Below, one piece after another: positions 1 to 10,001 of a DNA stretch of 64,000 nucleotides. The notes under the pieces were generated by a model. The model saw only the letters and a list, made by a program, of their open reading frames with translations, did no database searches and was not told the DNA's origin. Made by a program: the position numbers and the translations under genes. This stretch comes from Symbiodinium kawagutii (taxonomy: Eukaryota; Sar; Dinophyceae; Suessiales; Symbiodiniaceae): contig VSDK01021871.1 in NCBI GenBank assembly GCA_009767595.1, forward strand, positions 707,801-771,800, in the 5' to 3' direction. Within the stretch, counting starts at the first letter, position 1. The number at the start of each line of letters is the position of its first letter.

Positions 1-1089
1 GCGAACACAATGGCTTCACTCGGTTTTCACCGCTGCAAAACTGACCCAAACTTGTACTGTCATTCCTCAAAGGAACTGTACGTTCTCTGTTACGTTGACG
101 ACTTGTTGGTCTGCGGTAATCCCGACCGAATCAAAGCGTTCACTGAACAACTGTCAAAAGAGGTTTTGCTGAAAGTCGAAGGTGAACTGAAACCACAAAC
201 TACTGTCAACTTCCTTGGGCGAACACTGAAACACAACGGCGATAGCATCGATATCACTATGCCTAGCGCGTATATAGATGATATGCTTGAACTGTTTGGA
301 ATGAAGAATTCAAAACCCGCGTCAACAACTGGAACAACTGCGAAACCAAACCATGTTCCGCAACCACTGTGCGAAACTGACCACAAACGATACAGAGCGA
401 TAGTTGGAAAACTGCTGTGGCTTGCACTGATCCGTCCGGATATCTCGTACGCAACAAAGGAACTGTCAAGAGACTTGACAGCTCCAACCACTGAGAGTGT
501 CACTAAGGTGAAACACTTACTGAGGTACATTTCCGGCACTAAGGATCACTGTCAGCGACTCTGTCCCTGCACCATGCTGTCCGGTTCGGACTGCACTGTG
601 GACATAGACTGCTTTGTTGACTCTGATTGGGCTGGATGTAGAGCCACTAGGAAGAGCACTAGCGGCACTGTAGTCCAACTGCTCAACTCAACTGTTTCGT
701 TTGGAAGCAGAACACAGGGTACAATCGCACTGAGTTCAGGCGAAGCAGAACTGTACTCAATAGGACAAGGCACAAGTGAAGCACTGTTTGTCAGAAACCT
801 TCTCTTAGAAGCAAAACTGACCAAGGCTGTGAACATCACTGTGCACACAGATTCCACTGCAGGCAAAAGCATGGCCACGAGGTTTGGTACAAGCAAAAAG
901 ACCAAACATGTGGAACTGAGATTCCTATATGTGCAGGAACTGGTAGCGAAAAGCACTGTTCGGTTGAAGAAAGTAAATACTAAGTTCAACTGCGCTGACG
1001 TTCTCACCAAATATCTTGGTTCCGAACTGTTACTGTCACATCTCAAGAAGCTGGGTGTTGTGACTGTTTTCGAATGTTTTTCACTGTAA
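1..1089 (+). CDS. Ty1/copia retrotransposon polyprotein, C-terminal part (reverse transcriptase end + RNase H), 5' truncated by window
   Basis: The frame is open from base 1, so the protein enters from outside the window. The RT catalytic box YVDD is seen near residue 30. The RNase H domain follows: DSDWAG with RKSTSG, then ALSSGEAEL, then HTDSTAGKSMA, and the copia hallmark KHVELRFLYVQELV with ADVLTKYL near the C-terminus; these carry the acidic catalytic residues. This is established copia architecture: RT then RNase H at the end of pol. The stop is at 1087-1089. No frameshift or internal stop is seen, so this part could be functional. The tetranucleotide ACTG occurs about two to three times per 60 nt in all three codon phases, far above chance, and the same bias continues downstream. 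The family call is firm; the copy's activity is unknown. Confidence 0.93.
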   Translation, partial: ANTMASLGFHRCKTDPNLYCHSSKELYVLCYVDDLLVCGNPDRIKAFTEQLSKEVLLKVEGELKPQTTVNFLGRTLKHNGDSIDITMPSAYIDDMLELFGMKNSKPASTTGTTAKPNHVPQPLCETDHKRYRAIVGKLLWLALIRPDISYATKELSRDLTAPTTESVTKVKHLLRYISGTKDHCQRLCPCTMLSGSDCTVDIDCFVDSDWAGCRATRKSTSGTVVQLLNSTVSFGSRTQGTIALSSGEAELYSIGQGTSEALFVRNLLLEAKLTKAVNITVHTDSTAGKSMATRFGTSKKTKHVELRFLYVQELVAKSTVRLKKVNTKFNCADVLTKYLGSELLLSHLKKLGVVTVFECFSL

Positions 1090-1474
1090 CGCCACCAGGA
1101 CGTTTCACCAAGCCAACTGTTTAAAACACTGGCACTGAAATCAAATCTAGACACCCCCTTAAGTCAAAGAGTTACTGTGCCCAGGGGGAGACACTGCGCG
1201 CACCACTGCACACACATCCGACATACACACTGTTGGTTGTGATTGTATAGTTTTCTGTTTAACTGTTTGAATGGCCAGCTGCACGTTGCACGTTTTTTTT
1301 TGGATCCACTGAATCTGGATAAGACACGTTTTTTTGGTTACTGCACTGTCAAACTGACACTGCCAAGAAGCAAGAATACTCAGCCCTCACTGCACGTTTT
1401 TTTTGGCTCTTAGACTGTCGGCACCGCTTTCTCTGGAACTGGACACTGTTTCAGAAACGTCACTGTACTCAAGG
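1090..1474 (+). other. Spacer between pol and second ORF of the copia element
   Basis: The spacer keeps the ACTG richness of the flanking ORFs. It holds a purine run CAGGGGGAG at about 1183-1191, much like the presumed polypurine tract at 2811, and three copies of CACG followed by 7-9 T and GG (near 1287, 1327 and 1395). The third reads TTTTGGCTC, which overlaps nine bases of the dinoflagellate spliced leader, possibly by chance. The region may carry the leader or an internal start signal for the second ORF; this is inference. Confidence 0.5.
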
Positions 1475-2677
1475 ATGGCAACTAACACTGCTGCCACTGC
1501 AGCCTCTGGTGATGAGACGTCACTGCGAAACCGCATCAACACTGCAGTTGATGTTGCCCTCTATGACACTGTCATGGCGGCATTGAAGGTGGACCCAACT
1601 GACGTTCCACCACACTCACCACTGGATGACACTGAGGCTGCCAATGTGATGACTTTGACTGATCAACTGATCAGACGTCATAGTCTGATGGAGACCCTGC
1701 AGAAGGAGCACTGCTCAATGGACTGCCCTCCATCGATTAGCACTCCGGCAACAGTGACTGAAGGACTGTATGGCATGCGCTACAACCGGCCACTACTGAC
1801 CGGTACTGGCCTGAACCTGTTGTCTCTTCATGCACTGCATGGACGACGAACAGGTGACCATGCGCCCTATATGGCACTGAACTCGCTGTTCAAGGAACTG
1901 GATGGACCACATCCATCATATTCCAGAACTGAGGTCAACTGCTATCGGCAAATCACTGTTCGTGATCTGACTGGACTGGATGACACTGCCAATGGTGGTT
2001 TGGACTGGAGCGAAGTTCGAGGTCAGCCTGTGAGAACTGACCAGACTGACTGGTGCCTCACTGTGGCACTTCCGATGTCACAACTGCATGCACTGATTCG
2101 AAGGACTGTGAATCCACAGATCTTCACACATGAACAGCAGAACTTCTGGTTCACTGTTCGTTCCTCACTGCTGCGACTGTTCCACATGACGCTCCAAGGG
2201 AATCCACTGGCCACTGAAGAGAGCATCTGTGTGCTGATGTTCAACCCACTGCGAGAGACTCCACTGGGAGACTTCAATAGGCTGTACATTGATCACTGCA
2301 AGACTACTGCTGCAGGAGAAATGTACCACTTCAGCGAAGTCGAACTGCGCACTGGCATCATCCTTGAACTTCAAGGACTGACCTTGGCAAACCTCATGCC
2401 ACTGCGAACTGAGCTGAACATGAGGACCTGGTATGGGCTTCACTGTCGAGGACTACTGGGTCACATTGTGATCACTGATGCCATGGCCAAGATGCTTCAG
2501 ATGAGCCGCACTGAAGCTACTGCAGCCTATCAACTGGGCACTGCAGATGAAAATGAAGATGAGCTCATGGAAGTCACTGGAAATGAAGATGCTGCTGATC
2601 ACACAGTTGATGTACTGTTGGGCTCACTGCCTCTGAATCACTGTGTGACGGTGACTGTCAAGAAGAGTCGACACTGA
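1475..2677 (+). CDS. Second ORF of the copia element, unknown function (about 400 aa)
   Basis: An uninterrupted frame runs from the ATG at 1475 (MATNTAATAASGDE) to the stop at 2675-2677; the frame is also open about 70 nt upstream without an ATG. I recognise no domain. The protein looks globular: mixed hydrophobic and charged, a central stretch with FTHEQQNFWFTV and LLRLFHMTLQ, and an acidic C-terminal stretch around ENEDELMEV. No clear membrane anchor, zinc knuckle or protease motif was seen. It lies between pol and the presumed 3' LTR and shares the element-wide ACTG bias, so it belongs to the retrotransposon. An additional ORF in this place is known in some plant copia lineages (Sirevirus env-like genes), but no homology is claimed. 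It could be a host gene captured by the element. Confidence 0.75.
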   Translation: MATNTAATAASGDETSLRNRINTAVDVALYDTVMAALKVDPTDVPPHSPLDDTEAANVMTLTDQLIRRHSLMETLQKEHCSMDCPPSISTPATVTEGLYGMRYNRPLLTGTGLNLLSLHALHGRRTGDHAPYMALNSLFKELDGPHPSYSRTEVNCYRQITVRDLTGLDDTANGGLDWSEVRGQPVRTDQTDWCLTVALPMSQLHALIRRTVNPQIFTHEQQNFWFTVRSSLLRLFHMTLQGNPLATEESICVLMFNPLRETPLGDFNRLYIDHCKTTAAGEMYHFSEVELRTGIILELQGLTLANLMPLRTELNMRTWYGLHCRGLLGHIVITDAMAKMLQMSRTEATAAYQLGTADENEDELMEVTGNEDAADHTVDVLLGSLPLNHCVTVTVKKSRH

Positions 2678-2810
2678 AGTGCTATACTGAGCACTGTACT
2701 TTTGATGTTACTGAAGTGATGGACTGTTTAGTGGATCGACTAACTGTTCGTCGAGTAGGTACTGCCTAATTAATGTGAATGTACTGCACTGGAACCCACT
2801 GCAGCATTCA

Positions 2811-2818
2811 AGGGGGAG
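2811..2818 (+). other. Polypurine tract candidate of the copia element
   Basis: The run AGGGGGAG sits directly before TGTTGAGACA at 2819. A purine run followed by TGTTG is the usual layout at the junction with a copia 3' LTR, where it primes plus-strand synthesis. Confidence 0.65.
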
Positions 2819-2950
2819 TGTTGAGACACAAAGTCACACTTCACCCACTGCGCACTACACCGCACTGCCAACATACTGTTTGGCTCAAGGCTCAAGTCAA
2901 AAGGTCCACTGCTGCTGCTAGACTCTGACTGTTGGTTGTACTGGAGAAAG
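2819..2950 (+). repeat. Start of presumed 3' LTR of the copia element
   Basis: The sequence begins TGTTGAGACA right after the purine tract. ACTG remains dense until about 2,945 and then drops to background, so at least this stretch belongs to the element. The LTR end (CA) and target-site duplication could not be placed because the 5' LTR lies outside the window; the LTR may extend to about 3,110. Confidence 0.5.
2879..2895 (+). other. Possible relic of the dinoflagellate spliced leader
   Basis: TTTGGCTCAAG at 2879-2889 equals the last 11 bases of the conserved 22-nt dinoflagellate spliced leader, and GCTCAAG (2889-2895) follows at once, like a second truncated copy. Spliced-leader relics, sometimes in tandem, are a known trace of retroposed trans-spliced mRNAs in dinoflagellates. 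It lies inside the presumed LTR. Chance is possible for 11 bases. Confidence 0.45.
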
Positions 2951-3110
2951 ATCCTCGAATTTTGCAATGTTGCTTGCTTGGCCTAATCAAGAATATTGCG
3001 CCCCAAATTTGTGCGCCAAGCTTGCTAAAGCTGCCAGTTTCCGTGGACGTTGCTTGTTGCTTTCCAGAATTTGGACCACCCAACATGCTGTGCGAAGGAT
3101 TTTGTAACTG

Positions 3111-5337
3111 TTGACTATGACTAGAAGTGCCATTGCCATCCTCTGTAATTCAACAACAACATCCCCTGCAAACTTGATCTGTCTTGCTGTCTTTTTTTTG
3201 GCTCGGAATGGCCAAACATCTCTCCTGAGAGTTTACACAAATCATTATATACTGGACCAATAGGATTCGAGGGAGGGGTTCGCCGGTGGCCCAATTTTGT
3301 CTCCGCTTACATTTCAAAAAGATCCCCAAGGAAGCGCTCATCGTACCACCAGTAGCATGCCAGTAATTCAGAATGACCCTGCAATGCAAATTCCAACCAG
3401 GACCCTTGTTCGTTGAGCAACGTAAACAGCCAGGTTAATCTTGAGCGCGCTGACCTTCCCATAAAGTTTTCTGAACCTCGAAATCCTAGCTCTTGTTCGA
3501 AGCATAAAAATTTTCATCATCCACAGCCACCTACCATTGTCTGTGTGCCAACAAGCGACCAGGATTGCATAGCATCAGCTGGCCGTTACTCATTGGTGAC
3601 AGCACTTGGTTCAGACAACGCGTTTCAACAATGGATTACTTGGTGCCAACCACAAGAGAATGGCAAGGTGGCAATATCTAGGATGACGTGGAAACAACAG
3701 TGGTTGAATGGCATGTCTACCTGTGATCGATATTGTGATACACCAGAATTTGACTGAAATGGATAGCAACGAATCTGAACATGTACCTCGTCGAAAAAGC
3801 CAAGCACACATTTGCTTTGTGGTTTTCATCATTTTTCAAATTGTTCCTAGCAAATTGTTCCTAGCCTTTGGAATGGTTGATTGGTCGACGAGCATATTAT
3901 TTTTGCGTAGGGGTAGTTCACCCACCAACCAGACATGCAACTCACTTGGACTGAGGCGACTTTGCCCAGTGTGTCGAGGTGTGGCTTCTTCCTCTATGCG
4001 AATCTATCGCTCCTGACTCCCTCGACCTGATGGCTGTTGCGGTCACCGGCAGAAATGGATGATCTGAGGTTGTCCATAAGGATGGGCGTCCACAAGCTTG
4101 AACCAGCTTGAACTGCTTGAACTTTCCACAAGCAAAGGGAACAACTCAGGGTTCATGTGTGGACGCCCTCCGTGCTGAGAAACATCCCCAACATTCCTTG
4201 ATCGATGAACTGCTAAGGCACCAGATTTCTTGTTCTGAGGGCCCTCCACCTGCTGGATGCAATATCATGATTTTGGCTGAGACTTCATGGCTGATCCCAT
4301 GAAGTTGGGAACCGTTGGGGATAGCCAGGGTTGCACCCTCCCAACCTGGCCCAGTGCTAGGATTTCTTGTGGAACTCGCTCGATGTTTTCACCTTCGCCG
4401 ACCGTACAGTATGGCGATCCGAAACAAAAGCAAGCGACGGGACTGGTGCTGATGGGGTTTGTAAGTTTTTTTTGCCGGAGTTAGTGTTCATCGACCTGAA
4501 ATCATGGGTATGCTTGCTTGAAACCATGGTTCACCGGTAGTGAGGATTTCGTCCTCTTGTGAAAATTCCATAAAATTCCAAAGTTGCGAACATCCTGTAT
4601 CCTGTTGTTGGGACGCGGTCTCCACCAATGGTTTCTGTTGATAGACTGATCGACTATCCATGGGAAACCCCTTAAATCAGATAGTGAGACAGATAGTTAG
4701 ATACACTACCCAGGACTACCCTATCACTGGTGATCCATGTAGATCCCCGTAAATCTCATGTCCATGCAACCCATTCCTATGTCAGACCTCCCCCTGGACC
4801 CATTGGTCGATACACCATCCACATGCTGGCGCCAACCAAGGCGGTGGGGCTTCGCAGATGCCCGGGAACCGTACAAGAGGAGGTAGCCGAGGGATGGGTG
4901 TTGGGTCGTTATTTTTTTGGGTGAAATTGATAGGATCAAGCATAGACAACCTATAATTTCACAAGGTAATTTTTTGGGTTACCCACAAATTAACCTGGCA
5001 TATAGGTCGTTCTTTGCGAGGTTGTTACTTGCATTTACTCGCCTGGTTTTAGCCATCGCATCTCTCACTGCCTATAGATGGTTTTTGACACATGACCAGC
5101 CCAGTTGGTGTCGATGGTGAATCCCAGAGTGCGCCTGGTGGGTGACCTTTGAAGTTGGTGAGTTGGTGTCATGAAATCACTCATCCATACACTATGATAC
5201 TCTATGTATATTCATTGTTTTAATATATTCGAATATTTATTATCTAATTACACACGCTCTACAATGAAGATTATAAAAAGTATTATCTATTCAACATTGG
5301 TTTACAAAAATTGTTGCACAAGCTCTTCCCCACGTAG
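3111..5337. other. Non-coding stretch without recognisable gene
   Basis: Short ORFs here have no family resemblance and no codon bias. The stretch has ordinary composition with scattered CCATGG/TTGATGG-type words, as elsewhere in the window. No tRNA or other RNA gene was seen. Confidence 0.5.
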
Positions 5338-5495
5338 GTGCCCCGCTGTATCGGAACCGCCACCGTGTGAGGCCGCGCAATGCCTGGCCCGGCTGGCGGA
5401 CGGTGCGTCCGCAGACTTCCAGATGGCCCTGGCGAGGGCAGCAGCCTGTGCGGAGGACAGCGTGCGGCGGCAGCTCGCCACTGGAGAACCTCACC
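5338..5495 (+). CDS. Exon-like GC-rich island, unknown protein
   Basis: After an acceptor-like CACGTAG|G the + strand frame encodes an Ala-rich helical segment (QCLARLADGASADFQMALAR, then ACAEDSVRRQLATG). Third codon positions are mostly G or C, in sharp contrast with the AT-rich flanks. No domain is recognised. The 3' end is uncertain. The opposite strand is also open but with poorer codon choice. It probably belongs to the same gene as the islands at 6.4, 6.7, 8.3, 8.9, 9.4, 11.5 and 11.8 kb, all on the + strand; that linkage is inference. Confidence 0.5.
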
Positions 5496-5669
5496 ACCAG
5501 CAGGGGCTGCTACACTTGCCACTGGGGATAGTGGCTGGATTCATATCGACCTATTCAAAATCATCCCCCAAGTTGATTTCGGTTTCATATGACTCACAAA
5601 AACTAGTCTGTGAATAAACACTAACGAACACTTACACAAATAACTCAACACTAATCCAATACCATTTTG

Positions 5670-5830
5670 ATCAAAATCGGGTTCTACAATCATAACCCTT
5701 CAGCGATAACCCTGGGGTAGAGCTATTTGAGATAGAAGGGCTTAATAAGGCTCCTGTTCTTGTTAATCAAAATAGGGTTCTACAATCTTACACGACAACC
5801 CTTCAAGACCAAGCCCTGGGGCGAAAGGAG
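5670..5830 (+). repeat. Imperfect direct duplication of a CAAAATNGGGTTCTACAATC unit
   Basis: The block beginning CAAAATCGGGTTCTACAATC near 5,671 recurs near 5,768 as CAAAATAGGGTTCTACAATC. Both are followed by AACCCTTCA and CCCTGGGG, giving an imperfect repeat of about 60 bp. Confidence 0.55.
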
Positions 5831-5960
5831 CATGTTGTGCAGACCTTGCGCCAATCCCATGCTGCCATCCGCTGGCCGCTTGGCGCCAGAGCTCAAAGGT
5901 TGCCACGGTAGCTGGCAATCTGAATGGCAAGGTTCACTACAAGGAGGGCCCCCAAGCAGT

Positions 5961-6002
5961 TGTAGGGTTAAGTAGGGTCAACTAGGGCTAGCTAGGGTTA
6001 AT
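5961..6002 (+). repeat. Degenerate TAGGG-rich run
   Basis: Four TAGGG words occur in about 40 bases (GTAGGGTTAAGTAGGGTCAA, then CTAGGGCTAGCTAGGGTTAA). It resembles a decayed telomere-like repeat, but copies are too few and irregular to be sure. Confidence 0.3.
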
Positions 6003-6409
6003 GAACCCAGGATAGCTAAGTTTCACAAATACGTGGGGCTCACTACCTGAATCGCAACTTTCCATGGTACTACTTTGATGTATGGTGTACAAGTTGGGCC
6101 CTCAATTGTTCTCCAAGTTTGTTTAAAATTAGGGTAACTACCAGTTTTGGTAGATAAAACTATAGTGAAATGGCTTGATGATCAATTATAACTAGGGGGC
6201 CACCTTGTAGGAAAAACGATTGACTATCATTCATTGGCATCATGGCAGGCAACTACTAAAGACTAAAGTTACTGACTATTGGTAGTGAGGATTCTTTAGC
6301 CAAGCGGTTGACTGAGGGTTCATCAAATGATCAATAATTGTGATTCAGCCGTAGGTGATTTACCAGGTTACAGTGCTCCACTAACGGTAAATGACTGTGA
6401 CTGTGGCAC

Positions 6410-6535
6410 CATCCCTTGGTATGGCACCTTCCGATGGCTTCCCGAGGCCATTGGCGGTGGCATTGCTGCTGTGCTGTTCCAACACCGAGGCGCAGCTGGC
6501 TTTCGAGTGGTGGCATCCATCCTCACTCGTGTACG
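6410..6535 (+). CDS. Exon-like GC-rich island, frame ambiguous
   Basis: Two + strand frames are plausible. One, with higher GC at third positions, reads PLAVALLLCCSNTEAQLAFE with WWH after it. The other reads AIGGGIAAVLFQHRGAAGF and is followed by a donor-like GTACGG. Either suggests a membrane or hydrophobic segment. No family is recognised. Confidence 0.38.
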
Positions 6536-6726
6536 GGTCACCCCCCCGGTGCTTAGGTGTGCCATGTCCAGGCATCATAACTGGGAACGAGCCAATGGTG
6601 AGTTTGGGGTTCGTTCAGCCACCTTATCGGCTTCAGCTACCATGGCTTCACTACCCGGCGCAGCCAGCCGTGTAGACATGGGGACCACGCATGGTCCGAG
6701 TCGACGCCAGCAATGGTTGGTAACCC

Positions 6727-6800
6727 ACCGGGCAAGCTGCGATGGTCAGGCCCTTGCGATGCTGGCGAAGTCGTCCAAGTTGTCTTGCTTGGGACATGTC
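6727..6800 (+). CDS. Small exon-like island
   Basis: The + frame reads DGQALAMLAKSSKLSCLGHV with GC-rich third positions. No domain; borders are approximate. Confidence 0.33.
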
Positions 6801-7921
6801 AGAGGCGATTTGGATGGGGATTTTTGTTCAGAATAGGGACACAGGTGCATGGTTTGTTGATGAGGGATTCACTTGTGGTTCATCATGGGGTTTTCTATGA
6901 TTGACACACCTAATAGTGGTTTATCATGGGGGGTTAGCTTGTGGTCAATCTAGGGCGTAGTAACCAAGGTAGGTGTTTTTTTGGTATTTTGGACCGGTGG
7001 TTAATGATGATGAATGGTTCATACTGGTTGATAGCAAATTGGTCGTTTGGATTGACAGCTTCTGTTTTTCCCAAGATTTGGTTGGGATGGTGGGTTGATT
7101 AACAACATTTTTTTTCATGGGGGTCGAAACCACCAACCAGATACATTGTAGACAAAATGTGACATGGTCAATGTTTCCCAAGTGATTGTGGATGACATAT
7201 CTGAAAGGAGTTTTCACTCTCATATGACTGTTGCCCGTGCTATTTGATTTTAGAATCATCATGACTTTCACTAGTGGCACTTTCATTGATCTCGTATATA
7301 TTCTCTTTGAACCGACTTGCTTGGTGAAGGTCTCTTGCTGAGCCACTGTCATGTTGTCTGCTTGATGTCCCCCCTAGGTTATCAAAGCTTCACTGACCCG
7401 TGGTTGGTAGCTCCTGGTGATATATTTTCTACCCCATTCATCCATATGCATCCGTTCTTGCATGGTCTTTAACGCTAGTTGTTTTGTACTGGTTGGCTGT
7501 GAATTTGTTCAAACTCGCCTTCTTGAACCGACGGTTTGAGCAACTGAATGCAGGCTCCCAAGAAATAACCCCCAAGAAATACTCGACAGTTCATGGGACG
7601 TGCAGGATGTGCACTGGTCGTGAATCAGGAATCCTTGCTGGTAATATCGATCCTGAAAGCGATGGGTTCAACAGCACTGTGGTAACCTGGCAACGGCAAA
7701 GCCACCCAGGGGAAACCCTGGAAATCAGCTACACACATCGGATTTTCCATTGTCAGGTTGGTTTACCAGCGGGTATTGTTCACTTCTTTTCCAGTCACCT
7801 GAAGGTTGGTGACCTGTTTGTTACACTGCATTTGCTGTCAACCTGGATGGCGGCTTTGAATGAACAGGGGACGACTTGACGATGCATGCAAAAGATGGAC
7901 ATTCTACAAACATTACCATTT

Positions 7922-8030
7922 GAGTGTCTCTCGAGCCATAGGGAACCCCCAAGTGATGGTTGGTTTATTACCGTAAATGATGAATAAATCGGATGAAAAC
8001 TGGGGATACCCCTATTCTGCCAAACACCCA
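7922..8030. mobile_element. MITE-like inverted-repeat element, diverged copy
   Basis: Left arm GAGTGTCTCTCGAGCCATAG and following CCCCC are roughly the reverse complement of the right arm ending GCCAAACACCC. The arms resemble those of the better preserved copies at 9.9, 11.9, 38.7, 49.7 and 59.6 kb. Weakest member of the family. Confidence 0.4.
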
Positions 8031-8333
8031 TTTTGTGATGATTTGCTCGATAGAAACCATTGCCATTGCCGCTTCACCGTTGCTGATGCTGCCGCTGTTT
8101 GTCTGTAGTTGTATCTTTGTGTAATAGGAGGTCTCAAATCAGCTGGTGTTTCAAGCATTTTTCCTGATATTTGGGGTGTTTGCTTGCCTGACTAAGATGT
8201 TTCATGCTGGGACGTGCATCTCCACTTAGCGAGTGGTAACTAACCATGGTTAGTTCATGTTGCTTCGGGGTTACTTCAGCTACCGCTTCAGCTTGCCATG
8301 GCTTGAGCCCCAGGGCCTCACATCCAACCGCAG

Positions 8334-8420
8334 GTTCAACCCCCCAAGCAGCAAGCCGTTGCAGGCGTAGACTTGACCGGGAAGGATATCCGGCGAGCTC
8401 TCTGTGCAGTGAATGCCAGT
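8334..8420 (+). CDS. Exon-like island, unknown protein
   Basis: After CCGCAG|G the + frame reads VQPPKQQAVAGVDLTGKDIR, then RALCAVNAS, with sensible codon usage. It may end at the donor-like GTGAAT near 8,409. Function unknown. Confidence 0.45.
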
Positions 8421-8882
8421 GGCTGAAAGCCATCGATCGAAACACGTCCCCGTGTCGGAAGGGCTGGCCAGATTCCCAACTAGAATCGGATTAGTCGTGT
8501 GGGGATCTTAGGAACAAGTAACTAGCCATTATATAATGATTGATATCGATTGTTGATTACTTTGACAATTCAGGGATTAGCATGAATCCGTATGTTGATA
8601 ATTTGGCATCAATCGATCTTTTAAGCCCCTTATCAGCCATCAAACAACTATTTTTTTCTGGTTAGGGAGATGCAATTATTGCGCCAACATCTTTTGAACT
8701 GAACCATTTGTGCATAAAGTTTGTGGAAATGGGAATGATGGCTGATTATGCAGTATTTCCATAGCATCCCCCCTAGCTAGAAACTTGTAACCCATCATGG
8801 TTATTGGGGTGATTGTATTGTATTACCATGTTTATGTCCCTACTTGGCGATACCAGCATATACGGTATCTGTTGTACATCAG

Positions 8883-9030
8883 CAATGTTTATCTGCTGTG
8901 ACGGCCGGCGCAGGGGCCATGGGATCAGCAAAGAAACTGTCCCCTTCAGCGGGCAAGGTGCAAGTCGCACGGGGCAAAGCTTGCCCGAATTGCATGGCTG
9001 GATGTCCAGTAGCAGCAGTCCATGTCTCCG
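8883..9030 (+). CDS. Exon-like island with a small Cys cluster
   Basis: The + frame reads AVTAGAGAMGSAKKLSPSAG, then KVQVARG and KACPNCMAGCPVAAV. The C-x2-C-x3-C spacing is visible, but one cluster is not enough to call a zinc or Fe-S site. High GC3 relative to the flanks supports coding. Confidence 0.45.
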
Positions 9031-9434
9031 AATCGAACCAGTTGTGGTGTGTACTCTACGGAACTGGAATATCCAGCTAAACCTTCTGTTCCAGTGTGGG
9101 ATGTGCTGTGTTGTCATTGCCAGTATGGCAGTACTGCCACCGGATCCTTTTTCTCAGGGAAGGACTGTATGAATCCCTACGCACTGATGGTGTTTGGAAC
9201 CAAGGTCTATTTGGTTTGTTGCTCGTGGCTGGCGGAGTGTCTACCAGCTCATCACCACCCATTGGATTTTCTGCTTAAGGTACAGGGATCCCTACTCCGA
9301 GTTGGGCTTTGTGTTTACATGAAGCCATGCTTTTGTAGAGGTGCGTTGGGGTTAGTTGATCTACAAGATAGGGCTCTGTGCCATCATCCAAGCAACCAGT
9401 CCAAGCAGCTGGTTTTGGAGCGGTGTGACAGCAA

Positions 9435-9537
9435 CGCAGCACATCCCATCACTCGCTGTGTTTGAAGAATCAGAGGTGGGCTCCACCGAAGGCGACTCCA
9501 AGGAGGTCACCCCAAGTGCTAGGCTGTCTCTCCAGGG
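9435..9537 (+). CDS. Exon-like island, Ser/Glu-rich
   Basis: The + frame reads AVFEESEVGSTEGDSKEV, then TPSARLSLQ, and ends before a possible donor at the CTCCAG|GGTATC junction. It looks like a flexible linker. No domain. Confidence 0.4.
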
Positions 9538-9914
9538 TATCCATCGACTAGTCACCACGAAGTTTGGTACTGGGTACCCCCTGCGGGATTCCAACCCGGT
9601 GCACCAACATGGCTGTTGTGACCCATCAATTGTTGCCACCAGCCTTCGGAAGCTGCAGGCCGAGACAACTGCCATTGTTGTTGGTTGTTGTTGGGGATTG
9701 AGTGCTCCTTTGACTTTTACTTGCGCACCAGTTTGAACCATGGTTGGGACCATGAAAACTGCCAGCTGGCAATAATTAAGACCATGACATAAAAACCATC
9801 ATTATGCTTCAGCATGGTTTGCCAGATGAACCATTAACAACTAGTAAGCATCAGTGACAATCATCACCATTGGCCTCCAAAACCATCATTTGTTTAAAAG
9901 TTCTGGGCTTTTTG

Positions 9915-10001
9915 GTGGTTTCTCACAATAGGAGACCCCAAAAAACTATATACGCTGAATCTTAGATGATTTGGCGGGGGTCCTCTATTTTGAGAAACCA
10001 C
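9915..10001. mobile_element. MITE-like element with well matched 25-bp terminal inverted repeats
   Basis: Left arm 9915-9939 (GTGGTTTCTCACAATAGGAG, then ACCCC) is nearly the reverse complement of right arm 9976-10001, with a 36-bp spacer. It has no ORF. The same arm sequence recurs at several places in this window in inverted pairs 85-110 bp apart. Confidence 0.7.

Noticed and set aside
90..539. Minus-strand ORFs opposite the copia pol gene
   Set aside because: Shadows of the + strand coding frame, without family resemblance.
5961..6002. Interstitial telomere
   Set aside because: Only four irregular TAGGG words; listed as a low-confidence repeat, not as a telomere.
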